A stretch of 18,334 bases of DNA, from contig JAIRLL010000205.1 of the NCBI GenBank assembly GCA_031259505.1, forward strand, positions 1-18,334, given 5' to 3'. Every line of letters begins with the position of its first letter. The stretch's first letter is position 1. The notes beneath the pieces were generated by a model. It saw only the letters and a list, made by a program, of their open reading frames with translations. It ran no database searches and was not told the origin of the DNA. Below, one piece after another: positions 6,646-16,200 of the stretch. The stretch comes from Tannerella sp. Its GTDB lineage: Bacteria; Bacteroidota; Bacteroidia; Bacteroidales; Tannerellaceae. The position numbers and the translations under genes were made by a program.

Positions 6646-6912
6646 TATCGCAATTATACAATATATGGTTTTTAGTAAAGCATATCCTCGCTGTTTCTAT
6701 TTAACGGCCTCTCCGGTCGCTAAAAGAAAGTTCCCGTCAATGCGGCCAATACTGCATGGGGGAGGGGGTGAATGGCTGCATTTTAATCTATTACCTCAGC
6801 AGCCTTATCTATCAATAATCACGGGAATGCTTTTCGGCATCCTTTCTTTTGGCCGGGCAGAGCTGACGGTCGATTTTTTTCGTCAAATATTCACATTGTA
6901 ATATATAAACTT

Positions 6913-9900
6913 ATGAAAACAAATAAATTGCTTTTCGTTTTATGCATGTGTCTGCTCGGCCTGACGGCTACGGCACAGAACAAAGAATTCTGGTTTGTCG
7001 CACCCTGTCCATCTCCTGATTGGCATGTCCCGGTGTTTTTCATGATTACCAACCTGGCGGACGAACCGGTCGCAGTAGAGATGACATTCTACAACGGCGG
7101 TTCACTGGAAACGTATATGCAGACCATCGCCGTCGGAGGCTACTGGAAATATGACCTGCCAGACGCTGCCAATGCTGCGAAGGTAGAGAATCCCTACTCG
7201 CAGGCCGGCAACGTGACCGAATATGGCGTCCACATCACTTCCAGCCAGCCGGTTTCCGCCTATTACATGATAGCCAGCAATGATTCGCGCGACTTCTTTA
7301 CCCTGAAAGGTGAACCGGCGCTCGGCAGGGAGTTTTATGTCCCCATGCAGTCGGACAATGCCGCACAAACCCAAGGTTATACAAACGCCTGCGACCAGAT
7401 TGACATCGTGGCAACCGAAGACGGTACCACTGTCACCGTCAATCCCAAAGGAAAAATAAAGGTTAATAACGTTGATCAGGCTGCAGGCATCTCCCTGACA
7501 AAAACGCTAAACAGGGGGCAGACGCTGAAAATAATGGAATCTGACAAGAACCAGATACCTACGCTAAGCGGTACGCATATAACGGCGGATAAGGACATTG
7601 CCGTCACGGTTACCGAAGACCTGGTAGGCGCCGCCGACACGTCGGGCGACCAACTCATACCCGTGAAGAATATCGGGAAAACGTATGTCGTGCCGAAAGG
7701 ATTCAAGTCGGATTCCCCCAGTCCCCCCAACACCCACAACAGGGTCTATATCGTAGCCACCCGGCCGGGCACAGACGTGAACGTCATAACCTCCTTCGGC
7801 AGCACGCAAGTGGCCACCAACATGAACGCCGGCGATACGTATCGCTACACCTTTCCGGCAAATGCCAGTGTCGCAACCATCCGGGCAACCCAGCCGGTAT
7901 ACGTTTACCATCGCACCGGCTTTAACGAAGAAGGCGCTGCCATAGTGCCGTCCATCTATACCCTGAGCCGGAAAACCGTCAGTTTTTACGCCACCAGCGC
8001 GGAGAGGCACAAAGTGTTTATCGTTTACCGTCCTGGCACGGAATCAAGTTTCACCATCAAGTACGGGAGCAGCATGCCCACGGCGCTTTCTGTCGGCATG
8101 CCGACCCCCGTGCCTGACTTTACCGGATTATGGTCGTTCGCAGAGTTCGACCTGACTGCTTCTGACGTGAATGGTAAAGTAGTCACCATCGCCAATCCCA
8201 ACAGCATCTTCTCCCTCGGATACATCGCAGCCAATATCGGACCGGGTACCATGACCTGTTACGGTTATATGTCCGGTTTTGACAGTTTCAAGTTTCCACT
8301 GGATACATTGTGGAACTGCGTGGGTTCGCAGACCTGTATTTCCGATTGTGCCGATGCACATCCGGTTTTCAGTACCGGCCTTACAAATGCCGAGTTCTGG
8401 ACATGGATTCGAAACGATACGGACACTCTGGGAAGGGCTGATCATGATACCACTGTCATCGCTACAGTGGGAGGAAAATATAAGGTAATCATTGAACAGG
8501 ACGGGTATAATATCACCGATTCGTGCTATGTGCTGGACATGGTGTATGATGCGAACATGCATCGCCGTTTGCCTGCAAAGCCTGCAAAGGTGACGGTGCC
8601 GCAAATATTCAATGTGGAATACGGGCCGGGCAAATCCCTGCCCTCCGGTATAGCTGCGAATAAGGGTGATTCGGGAGTGTGGTGTGAGTGGAAATTTACT
8701 GGAGGAGGCGAAGAAGTCATTTCATCAGACATGAACCATGCCGAAGTCATCTGGAACACAACCGGCCGCAAGGAAGTGGAACTGCATCTTTACGCCACTG
8801 GCGTCGGCTGCATGATAAACGGCGTGATATATAACAAGACATGCGACACGACGCTGCACTACTGCGTGGAGGTACACCCCAAAAACATCGGCTTCTTTGT
8901 CGACTGGCAGGTGGACAGCAAAGTGAAAAACAGCCTGCACGACGGCACGAGCTGGGAAAACGCATTCCCGACCATTCAGCAGGCGCTGGCGCTTGCCAGC
9001 CAGGGCGACTGGGTCTGGGTGGCGGAAGGCGCGTACAGCCCGCGCGACGGTTTCCCCGACAACACGGACTATGCAATGGTTTCCACGGCCGGCTACCTGT
9101 GCGACTACGACAGCCTGACCGTCTACACTCCCTCGTACGTGATGGACTGGGACAGCGTGCAGGTGTTCGGCGGCTTTGCCGGCACGGAGCATAACCTTAG
9201 CGAGCGCGACATCGTCGAACACCTGACCGTTCTGCGCGGCGGCGACCGTTCGGTCATCGTCATGGACGGCAGTACGGCGTACACCAGCGGTCTGTGGGGC
9301 CTCACGCGCGGCGCGTGCTGGGACGGCTTCACCATCCGCGACGGCGCTGCGACGCAGGGCGGTGGCGTATGGTTCCGTAACGGCGCGTCGGGCATCTTTG
9401 CCAACGACGTCATCAAGCGCAACACGGCCACCGGAGCCGGGGGCGGCGTCTGCATAGACGGGCCGTACACAGGCCCCGTGCCGGGCGACGGGCCGGCGTT
9501 CTGCCAGGTGGAAATCAGCGGCAACATGGCCGAAGACGGCGCGGGCATATACAACGCGGGCAGCAGTGTGCTGCTGCTGAACGTGACGGTGGGCGGCAAC
9601 CTGGCCGCGTCGCGTGGCGGCGGCCTGTACACGGCGGGTGGCAGTCCGGTCATAAGAAACACCATCATACACGGCAACCGTGCGGACGTGGCGGACGACG
9701 ACATGACGGTTTCGGGCGGCGTGCCGTACGTGGCGAAAAGCGACATCGGAAGATCGATGCCCGGAAAAACGTGGGACACGGCGTTCGGAACGGACGGCGG
9801 CGGCAACACGGACATGAATCCGGGGTATCTGATCCCCGGCTTCAATACAGACGGCCACATGCAGGAAGGCTACTACCGTCTGTGCTGCATGGACTTCAAG

Positions 9901-10590
9901 ACGGTGGAGGGCGGCTACAACAACTATCTGTGGATGCCCTTTCCCGTATCCGTCGTGCTATCGGCCCCCACTCCCCGCAACACGGTCTACGGCGATTACA
10001 TGGACAGAGACCTGGCCGGGGATGCACGCATCATCAACGAGAACGTGGACATGGGCGCCTACGAGCGTCAGGATCGGAACTCCCTGCCGCTGTTAATCTA
10101 CGGCGTGGAAGTGCCGGCCGTGGAAGGCGCGGAGGGTATGCCTCCGCCGGGCGTATACTACGTCAAAGCCAACAGTAACTTCACGTTCCGCCTGACGCCC
10201 GACGAAGGCCGTTCGCTGGAACACACCGAATTGACCACCGGCTCTGTACGCCAGGATGAACGGGGATACATGGAAGTCACGGAAAACGCAAACGGCGCCA
10301 GGACATACATCTTCCACGACATCACCGAGCCGCTGAAAATCCGAGTGACGGGCGTGACGAACGCGACGCCGCAGGGTACGGACGAAACCGGCGACGGGCT
10401 GTCGATATGGTCGGCAGCGGGACATGTGTACGTCGAGGCGCCGTCGGAAACCGTACTGCGCGTCTACACGCTCGCGGGCAGCCTGCAGATACACCGCAGG
10501 GTGAGTGGCAGGACGGCGCTGCCGCTCCCGTCGGGCCTGTACATAGTCGTGACGGAAGACGGCAGAAGGCAGCGGGTCATTGTCCTGTGA
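6913..10590 (+). CDS. T9SS-secreted IgGFc-binding-like / beta-helix protein
   Basis: This large secreted or surface protein has 1225 residues. Residues 1-22 (MKTNKLLFVLCMCLLGLTATAQ) are a Sec signal peptide. Residues about 24-462 match the IgGFc-binding-like domain of Bacteroidota, with KEFWFVAP, DQIDIVATEDGTTVTV (from 161), SGDQLIPVKNIGKTY (from 244) and NRVYIVATRPGTDV. Cysteine-containing Ig/PKD-like linkers run to about 665. A right-handed beta-helix region of choice-of-anchor-Q type spans about 673-1050, from GTSWENAFPTIQQALALA through Gly-rich rungs to NVDMGAYERQ. The last 60 or so residues are a type A sorting signal, VLRVYTLAGSL...LPSGLYIVV...QRVIVL, cleaved during type IX export. The ligand is unknown; binding to host IgG is not implied by the domain name alone. 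From about 8870 onward, codon third positions become markedly G/C-rich, which suggests a mosaic gene. It is the only gene in the MITE-A cassette. Confidence 0.88.
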   Translation: MKTNKLLFVLCMCLLGLTATAQNKEFWFVAPCPSPDWHVPVFFMITNLADEPVAVEMTFYNGGSLETYMQTIAVGGYWKYDLPDAANAAKVENPYSQAGNVTEYGVHITSSQPVSAYYMIASNDSRDFFTLKGEPALGREFYVPMQSDNAAQTQGYTNACDQIDIVATEDGTTVTVNPKGKIKVNNVDQAAGISLTKTLNRGQTLKIMESDKNQIPTLSGTHITADKDIAVTVTEDLVGAADTSGDQLIPVKNIGKTYVVPKGFKSDSPSPPNTHNRVYIVATRPGTDVNVITSFGSTQVATNMNAGDTYRYTFPANASVATIRATQPVYVYHRTGFNEEGAAIVPSIYTLSRKTVSFYATSAERHKVFIVYRPGTESSFTIKYGSSMPTALSVGMPTPVPDFTGLWSFAEFDLTASDVNGKVVTIANPNSIFSLGYIAANIGPGTMTCYGYMSGFDSFKFPLDTLWNCVGSQTCISDCADAHPVFSTGLTNAEFWTWIRNDTDTLGRADHDTTVIATVGGKYKVIIEQDGYNITDSCYVLDMVYDANMHRRLPAKPAKVTVPQIFNVEYGPGKSLPSGIAANKGDSGVWCEWKFTGGGEEVISSDMNHAEVIWNTTGRKEVELHLYATGVGCMINGVIYNKTCDTTLHYCVEVHPKNIGFFVDWQVDSKVKNSLHDGTSWENAFPTIQQALALASQGDWVWVAEGAYSPRDGFPDNTDYAMVSTAGYLCDYDSLTVYTPSYVMDWDSVQVFGGFAGTEHNLSERDIVEHLTVLRGGDRSVIVMDGSTAYTSGLWGLTRGACWDGFTIRDGAATQGGGVWFRNGASGIFANDVIKRNTATGAGGGVCIDGPYTGPVPGDGPAFCQVEISGNMAEDGAGIYNAGSSVLLLNVTVGGNLAASRGGGLYTAGGSPVIRNTIIHGNRADVADDDMTVSGGVPYVAKSDIGRSMPGKTWDTAFGTDGGGNTDMNPGYLIPGFNTDGHMQEGYYRLCCMDFKTVEGGYNNYLWMPFPVSVVLSAPTPRNTVYGDYMDRDLAGDARIINENVDMGAYERQDRNSLPLLIYGVEVPAVEGAEGMPPPGVYYVKANSNFTFRLTPDEGRSLEHTELTTGSVRQDERGYMEVTENANGARTYIFHDITEPLKIRVTGVTNATPQGTDETGDGLSIWSAAGHVYVEAPSETVLRVYTLAGSLQIHRRVSGRTALPLPSGLYIVVTEDGRRQRVIVL

Positions 10591-10604
10591 GGCGAGGTCT
10601 GTTT

Positions 10605-10776
10605 GGTGGTGATATAAAAAGTATGCTGATGTAATTTAATAATACATAGCTATTACTGATTATCGGATGTTTTTAAATAGACATTTCATTTCGAAGAAAA
10701 GCCGGCAAAGGTTAAATGCGCCTTTCTGTAATTATGTATAAACGAATTGAGTCTGCATACTTTATACATCACCACC
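10605..10776 (+). mobile_element. MITE-A, right copy (complete)
   Basis: This 172-bp element has 22-bp terminal inverted repeats (20 of 22 match): GGTGGTGAT...AGTATGC at the left and GCATACTTT...ATCACCACC at the right. It carries no gene. It starts 14 nt after the T9SS gene's stop and ends 3 nt from the tamL stop. Its left flank (GTCTGTTT) does not match its right flank (AAATCAGA), so it lacks a target duplication of its own. It preserves the empty site for MITE-B at 10636-10638. Confidence 0.8.
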
Positions 10777-10784
10777 AAATCAGA
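10777..10784. repeat. Right 8-bp direct repeat flanking the mobile block
   Basis: AAATCAGA abuts the block's right terminus and is identical to 6302-6309. It contains the tamL stop codon (TGA on the minus strand, 10780-10782). Confidence 0.7.
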
Positions 10785-13215
10785 AAGGATAGCCGACCGC
10801 AATATGAAAGCCGATGCCTTCGTGGCGCGTTTTGTTGAAATATCCTCGCTTTCCCGTATCGTAAGGCACGTGCAGGGCGAGTCCGAGGTCGAGGCGTATA
10901 ACCAGAACAGTCAGGTTGTAGCGGAAGCCACAGCCTGTGCCCAGCGCGATGTCGTTCAGCAGATGTCGCCATTCGAGTTTGCCGCCGGAACGGCTGTTCT
11001 CCCTGTCGTTGCGCAGTAGCCAGACGTTGCCCGCATCCAGAAACACTGCGCCCTCGAGGTCGCCGACCAGATTGAACCGATATTCGAGGTTTCCTTCGAG
11101 TTTCAGGTCGCCGACATGGTCGAGATTGGCAAAACGCGTGCCGTCGTCTGCCTTGAAACGTCCCGGCCCTATCGTCCGTATGGTGAAGGCACGGATGCTG
11201 TTGGCGCCTCCTACATAAAACTGTTCGCTGTATGGCGCGAAGGAGGAACTTCCGTAGCTGTAGATGACGCCACCGGCCAACCGGCTCACCAGCCTGCTGT
11301 TGCGATTCAGCACATGATTGTAACGCAACTCGGTTGTCAGTTTAAGGAATTGCGAGAAAGGATTGCCGAATAGCGTTTTATGCTCGTTAAACCTTTTCCC
11401 GGCAAGGGCGTAGATACCCGATATAATGTTTCCCGATTCGGTCACGGACAGTTGCCACCACGTGGTATGCCTCCCTCGGCGTACCGGCAGATTGTCCAGC
11501 GTGTAGGTGTAACTGATGGAGGGGATGAACTGGTTTCTGAGGCTCTGATACAGGGCGTTATTGTTTGCGGCAATGCTGTCGAAACGGGCGGTTGTGTTTT
11601 CCAGCAGATTAAACGTCAGGCTGAAAGGAATAAAAGCGTGCGTCCTGATGGGGTCGGGCACGAAATCGTATGTCGCGCTGCTTCCAAACGACAGAATGCG
11701 GAAAAAATCGGAACGGCTCAATCGGTTGGCATATAGTTGCAGTGTGGTCGACGCGGGAAAATCGTATTCCCGCCTGAAAAAACCGGGAAGCATTACTCTC
11801 GGATATGTCAGCGTGCCGGTGATGCCATACTCGTAGTTGTCCCGCAGCGAGCCTGAGACATTCTGTTTTCTGCCGATGAGCCATTCGTGGCTGCCGTTCA
11901 GCCGTATATTGAGCCGTTCGCCCCGTCTGAACAGGTTGTTTTTCGTCAGAGAAAAGACGGCTCCCGGTCCGATGCGCCTGTTGCTGTTTGCCGTGAAATT
12001 GGCTTCCAGTTCGCCGTTCAGCGGCAGGTCGCAGGTGGCATTTATATTCATGTTCAGCGTGTCGTTCCGTTCGGAATTGCTGCTGGGGGTATATTGCATT
12101 TCCGTGTATTTGAAGACGCCGAGGCGGTTCAGTTCCGATTGCGTCTGCTCCTGCTGCGCCTGCGAATAAAGGTCTCCCCGTCTGAATTTCAGCCGGCGGT
12201 ACAATTCTTTAGGTTTGATTCGCAAGCGTCCTTCATAATAAATTTTCAAATCCCTGTATTGCAGCGAGTCGGTAGGCGCTTCGCCGTCGTATCCGTACAG
12301 ATGAAAAGACGTTAGCCCTGTCTTCCACTGGCTGCGCACCATGGGCGAAAGGTCTTCCTTCAACTTGATGCGCAGACTTACTTTTTGTGGCGACAGGGTA
12401 CTGTCTGCCTCGAAGACAATGTAGTCGGGGCGGAAATAATAGTATCCGTTATTGCGCATCAGCGAGGCAATGCGCTGTCTTTCGGCCTCCAGCAGGATTA
12501 CGTTAAACTTGTCGCCTTTCCTGAGCAGGCGGTCTGATTCGGACAGTTTCAGGAGCGTATCGGCGTAGTGCTGCATCTGCCGGTATTCGATTGAATCATA
12601 TGTATACGGCTCGTTCATGGTTATTTTGTAGCGTATTTTTGCCTTCAGGGAATCGTTTGCGTGCGGAATCACCTGACAGGAAGCCGTGCCGTTGAAGTAA
12701 CCGTGTTCGTACAGCAACTGCTGTGCAATCTTCGTCCTGATTTCGGGATTGACGGTCGAAACAAGTACCGGCTTGGCAGCAAACATCTTGAACAGCCAGC
12801 GGTTGAATCCGCCTTCTTTGTTCACAAGGGCATTGTATATCCACAGTCTGAGCGGAACAGGTATGCGGACAGACGAACTGCCGAAAAGGGCATTGTTCGG
12901 CGGGCAGGCAAGTGAGCCTTCAATTTCGGCCATTGCCTCGCCGTCGCTGTCAAAAGTGTTGGCGTCGGGCGCTTCAATATTCTGAATACCTGTATAAAGC
13001 TGTTCTCCGGCCGGCAGGTTTTTCGTCGTGGAACAGGACGTGCCGAACGCAACGCACAGCGCACAGTAAACGGTGCACAGCAAACAGGCGGCACGGCCTC
13101 CCGCCGCTCTTCCCATTCGACCTGCACCGGGCATCGCACCTTCTCCGGAAAAGAGCGGGGATGCGGGCACACGTGATTTACTGCGTATTGTCTGTTGTTT
13201 GTTTTTCAGTTTCAT
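10780..13215 (-). CDS. tamL: TamL, lipid-anchored Omp85/BamA-family outer-membrane protein
   Basis: This is the Bacteroidota counterpart of TamA. It forms a complex with TamB that helps insert or supply the outer membrane. A hydrophobic segment AACLLCTVYCALCVAF leads to GTSC, giving a lipobox-like cysteine followed by STTKNLPAGEQLYTGI, the family's mature N-terminus. POTRA-like repeats follow, and then the C-terminal half is a 16-strand-type barrel with NSIRAFTIRTIGPGRF (the loop-6 motif, about residue 670) and a terminal aromatic in VGYPF. The first ATG (13215) overlaps tamB by 38 nt and puts the cysteine at residue 61, an unusually long leader. ATGs at 13134 or 13116 would give a normal lipoprotein signal and are at least as likely. 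The intervening codons (PASPLFSGEGAMPGAGR) look repeat-derived. It is translationally linked to tamB. Confidence 0.9.
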   Translation of the reverse strand: MKLKNKQQTIRSKSRVPASPLFSGEGAMPGAGRMGRAAGGRAACLLCTVYCALCVAFGTSCSTTKNLPAGEQLYTGIQNIEAPDANTFDSDGEAMAEIEGSLACPPNNALFGSSSVRIPVPLRLWIYNALVNKEGGFNRWLFKMFAAKPVLVSTVNPEIRTKIAQQLLYEHGYFNGTASCQVIPHANDSLKAKIRYKITMNEPYTYDSIEYRQMQHYADTLLKLSESDRLLRKGDKFNVILLEAERQRIASLMRNNGYYYFRPDYIVFEADSTLSPQKVSLRIKLKEDLSPMVRSQWKTGLTSFHLYGYDGEAPTDSLQYRDLKIYYEGRLRIKPKELYRRLKFRRGDLYSQAQQEQTQSELNRLGVFKYTEMQYTPSSNSERNDTLNMNINATCDLPLNGELEANFTANSNRRIGPGAVFSLTKNNLFRRGERLNIRLNGSHEWLIGRKQNVSGSLRDNYEYGITGTLTYPRVMLPGFFRREYDFPASTTLQLYANRLSRSDFFRILSFGSSATYDFVPDPIRTHAFIPFSLTFNLLENTTARFDSIAANNNALYQSLRNQFIPSISYTYTLDNLPVRRGRHTTWWQLSVTESGNIISGIYALAGKRFNEHKTLFGNPFSQFLKLTTELRYNHVLNRNSRLVSRLAGGVIYSYGSSSFAPYSEQFYVGGANSIRAFTIRTIGPGRFKADDGTRFANLDHVGDLKLEGNLEYRFNLVGDLEGAVFLDAGNVWLLRNDRENSRSGGKLEWRHLLNDIALGTGCGFRYNLTVLVIRLDLGLALHVPYDTGKRGYFNKTRHEGIGFHIAVGYPF

Positions 13216-16200
13216 TTTTCTCGTTTTCAATCACAACTTCTGTTTTTTTCTTTCGGAAGAAGAATAAATCTCCCAGTCGCCTGATTTTTCTGCGAAAGAT
13301 AATGCTGGCGCCGTATCTCGAGATATCGCCTTCCAGCAGGCTGTCGTATCTCCGGTTGTAAAAAAGTCTGGCATAGCGGTTTCCTTCCGTATCCAGCCGG
13401 TATTCGATAGATGCGTCGTTGATAAACATGTTGTTATAGTTAGCAGACGCATTGTTTGTCGAAACCTGTCCGCCAAGGATGATGTTGAAGCGGTCGTCGT
13501 AGAATCGTTTCGAGAAGCGGAACGTGTAGTCCGTTCGTCTGCCTGAACCCAGCATGTTGTCAAAACTTTCCAGTCCGAAGTTGAAATCGACATTTTTCAG
13601 CAGGCTTCCCGTGATTTGGTTGATTTCGCTTTGCAGGAAAGCATTCAATGCCGCGTTCATATTCAGTTTTGTTCTGCCTGTGCCGTCGCTTGCCAGATAC
13701 ATGCCTGTCAATAATATGCTTACGGCCTGCTTGCTGCGCTCTTCTGTTCCCATCGTGAGCAGTTGATTCTGGACGGCGGTATTGTCCAGCGCATCCAGCG
13801 TAAATTGCAGGTCAGGATTGTCCAGTCGTTGTTTTAGTGCAATACCGGCCTCAAAATTAACAATATGCGAAGTCAATCCATCGGTGCTGACCGACGAGCG
13901 GACACGTTCGGTCGCTTTCAGATCAAGGAAGGGGTTTAACGGTTCGCCTGTCCACTCTATATAACTGTTATCCTTGATGTTCAAAGTTTTGTTGGATATC
14001 ACCGGCATGTTGTACTTAATCAGTCCGTCCGAAAAGGTGTAGCGGCCAGTCAGTCGCGTTTCGCCCTGCGGCGTGTATTGCAGCGACAAATCGCCGCCAC
14101 CCCTCATTTCAATACGGTTGTTTCCTGTCTCGTCGAGGTCGATTTTCAGTTTGACGGCAGGGGCAACGTGGATGGTCAACAGCATGTCCAGTCCACCCAT
14201 CGCCGCAAATTCCCGCGATATTCTGTTCTCTATCATTCGCCTTTGGCGTGGAATGGTGTCGCGGAAGTAGGAAAATGAGACCAGGTCGGCCATGCGGTCA
14301 GACGTCGTCAAGGGTGATTCTTTCAAAATGTAGCTCAAATTCGTACTGCCCTGCAGATGTAGATTACCCCTCATTTTGAGTGCATTCAACGGCCCTTTTA
14401 CAGTTGAGTTGAGGTTGACGAACATTCGGCCGTAAACGATGCTTTCGTTGTTTTTTGGTGCGTTCAGCAGTTGCATGTCGTTGGCTGTCAGCGTCAAGTT
14501 GGCTTCGCCCTTCGCAGGATTACTCATGTCAACCGTTCCGTCAATCACAAAAGGATTGTTGCCGGATGCAAACAGGTTGTATTTGTTTAATATGACTTTA
14601 CTGTCTTTGATGTCCACTTTTTGCCCGTCGAAACGGAGTTGCGTACCTGCTGCCGCGATGTAGACCGTCGCAGTATCCAACTGCATGAAGCCGTTGAACA
14701 GCGGCCCTTTATCACCGTCCGTAATGCTCATATTCCCCTGCAGTGCACCGCTAAGGCGCATGGAATTTTCCATAAACGGATTGAACATCGACAGGGGGAG
14801 GCTGTTCACTTCCCATGAACCGTTCAGTTGGCCGTGCTGTTTCATGGGGGAATAGAGCGCTGAAAACGTGGATATCTCTTGCCTGTCGTGAAAGAAGTGC
14901 ATGTCAATTTGATACGTGTCTCCGTCGAGTGGCAGGTAAACGCCGTCAAGCAAAACTTCGCCAATCCGCCCATCTCCGTAAAACAGGTTGTCGACGCCGG
15001 CATTTGCCACGAGCATGTAAGTATTGTCTTTCGGAACATATCGCAGCGAAAAGCTTGCGATTCCTTGCACAAACGATTTGCTTCCCGTATTGCCGAATAT
15101 TTTGCTCAGGTCTATCTGATTGATTTCAAGGGATAATTCTTGCATGGCGCTATCTTTTTCCAACGAATAGAAGTTTATTGATGCATTATTCTCTCCGTTC
15201 AGTTGCAAATCTGCCGAGATGTCGGACAAACTTCTGACATGTACGTAATTGTCCGAGTTTACCTGAAACGGTATGAAAGCGAGGATGAGGTGTTCGGGGA
15301 ATAGCCGCAATGCAACTCCCGACGACATTTTCCGGGCGCTGACGCCGACATGCAATCCCGTTTCGCCGCGTTTGTTGTGATATATGATTTCCGCATCCGC
15401 CATGTTGTCCTGCAGTTTGCCGACAAGGGTTGCTGTGAATGGTTCCTGATTGCGGAATTTTTTCTTAATCACCGTCCCCATATATTTAAGCGCGGCGGAA
15501 TCCTGACGGATTTTAAATCGCACGGTATCGATTTTTGTTGTATCCGTGATAAAATCGTAGAGCGACGCATCCATCTGCAAACCGCCTTCGGGCGACAGAG
15601 AGGCGTCCAAAGCAATGCGGTTGAAAAATATTTCGCTTTCCTGCAGATAGTTATAAATGGGATTGTCGCGTTTTGCTTCTACATTCAGCGTAATATCGGG
15701 CAGCAGAGGGCGCAATCGCGACAGGTTGAGCGCCGTATCTGTCTTGAGTTGCTGCATTACGTCGGCCGACACCGCGCTCAAGCCTTTGGTAATGGAGACC
15801 ATATCCGTGTTTCCGTGAAGCATGATACTCAAGTCGCCCGTGTGGAAGGAAAGGCGCGAATGGTCTTCCCTGCTGTCGGCGTGAAGTGTCAACGTCTTGG
15901 GTTTAATCGTTTGCTGTCTTATTCGCATTTCCCAGTTGCCCAGCGTAATATCGAATTTAAAGCGTTTATCCAGATCCGTTTCAAATTCCGAGAAAACCTG
16001 AAACGAATGGATAAACGGATATTTCGCCAATTCCGACGCATACAAATTCAGCGAATCCACATTCACAATCAACATGCCGGAGACGTCTTTTTCCCGGATG
16101 ACGCCGTCCAGCGTGATGTCACCCTTCATCTGCGGACAGGCGCTACGTAGCGAGGCCTGCATCCGGCTGTCTTTCAACGAGCCATTGAGCGACAAACCTG

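Larger units (their letters stand above)
6310..10776 (+). mobile_element. Putative cassette: T9SS gene between two MITE-A copies
   Basis: The 4467-bp block begins GGTGGTGAT and ends ATCACCACC. The outer 22 bp are inverted repeats with 20 matches. An exact 8-bp duplication, AAATCAGA, flanks the block. Each end is a copy of the same short element in direct orientation, and neither copy has its own matching flanks. No transposase is encoded. The only credible gene inside is the secreted T9SS protein. This resembles a mobile insertion cassette, in which transposon-like ends carry a passenger gene and are mobilised in trans. Other routes, such as recombination between two MITE copies, could give the same picture. 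The tamL stop codon lies within the right-hand duplication, so tamL was left intact. Confidence 0.6.

Noticed and set aside
6846..6885. Attenuator-like hairpin before the T-run in the T9SS leader
   Set aside because: Only a weak 4-bp stem could be drawn around GCCG/CGGT, too little to call a terminator or attenuator.
6665..6901. 78-codon open frame between the promoter and the T9SS gene
   Set aside because: It has no domain, signal or conserved look. It fits a leader region better than a gene, though it does start just after a good promoter, so it is not fully excluded.
8725..9860. Long minus-strand open frames (377 and 245 codons) inside the T9SS gene
   Set aside because: They arise from the G/C-rich third positions of the true gene. 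Their translations are Arg/Ala/His- or Pro/Ser-rich without motifs, and the plus-strand frame carries clear domains.
6310..10776. Complete insertion sequence or integron
   Set aside because: There is no transposase, integrase or attC-like site in the block. The ends are MITE-like, so any movement would need a transposase supplied from elsewhere.
15350..16150. 266-codon plus-strand open frame inside tamB
   Set aside because: It is antisense to tamB, of biased composition, and has no recognisable family.
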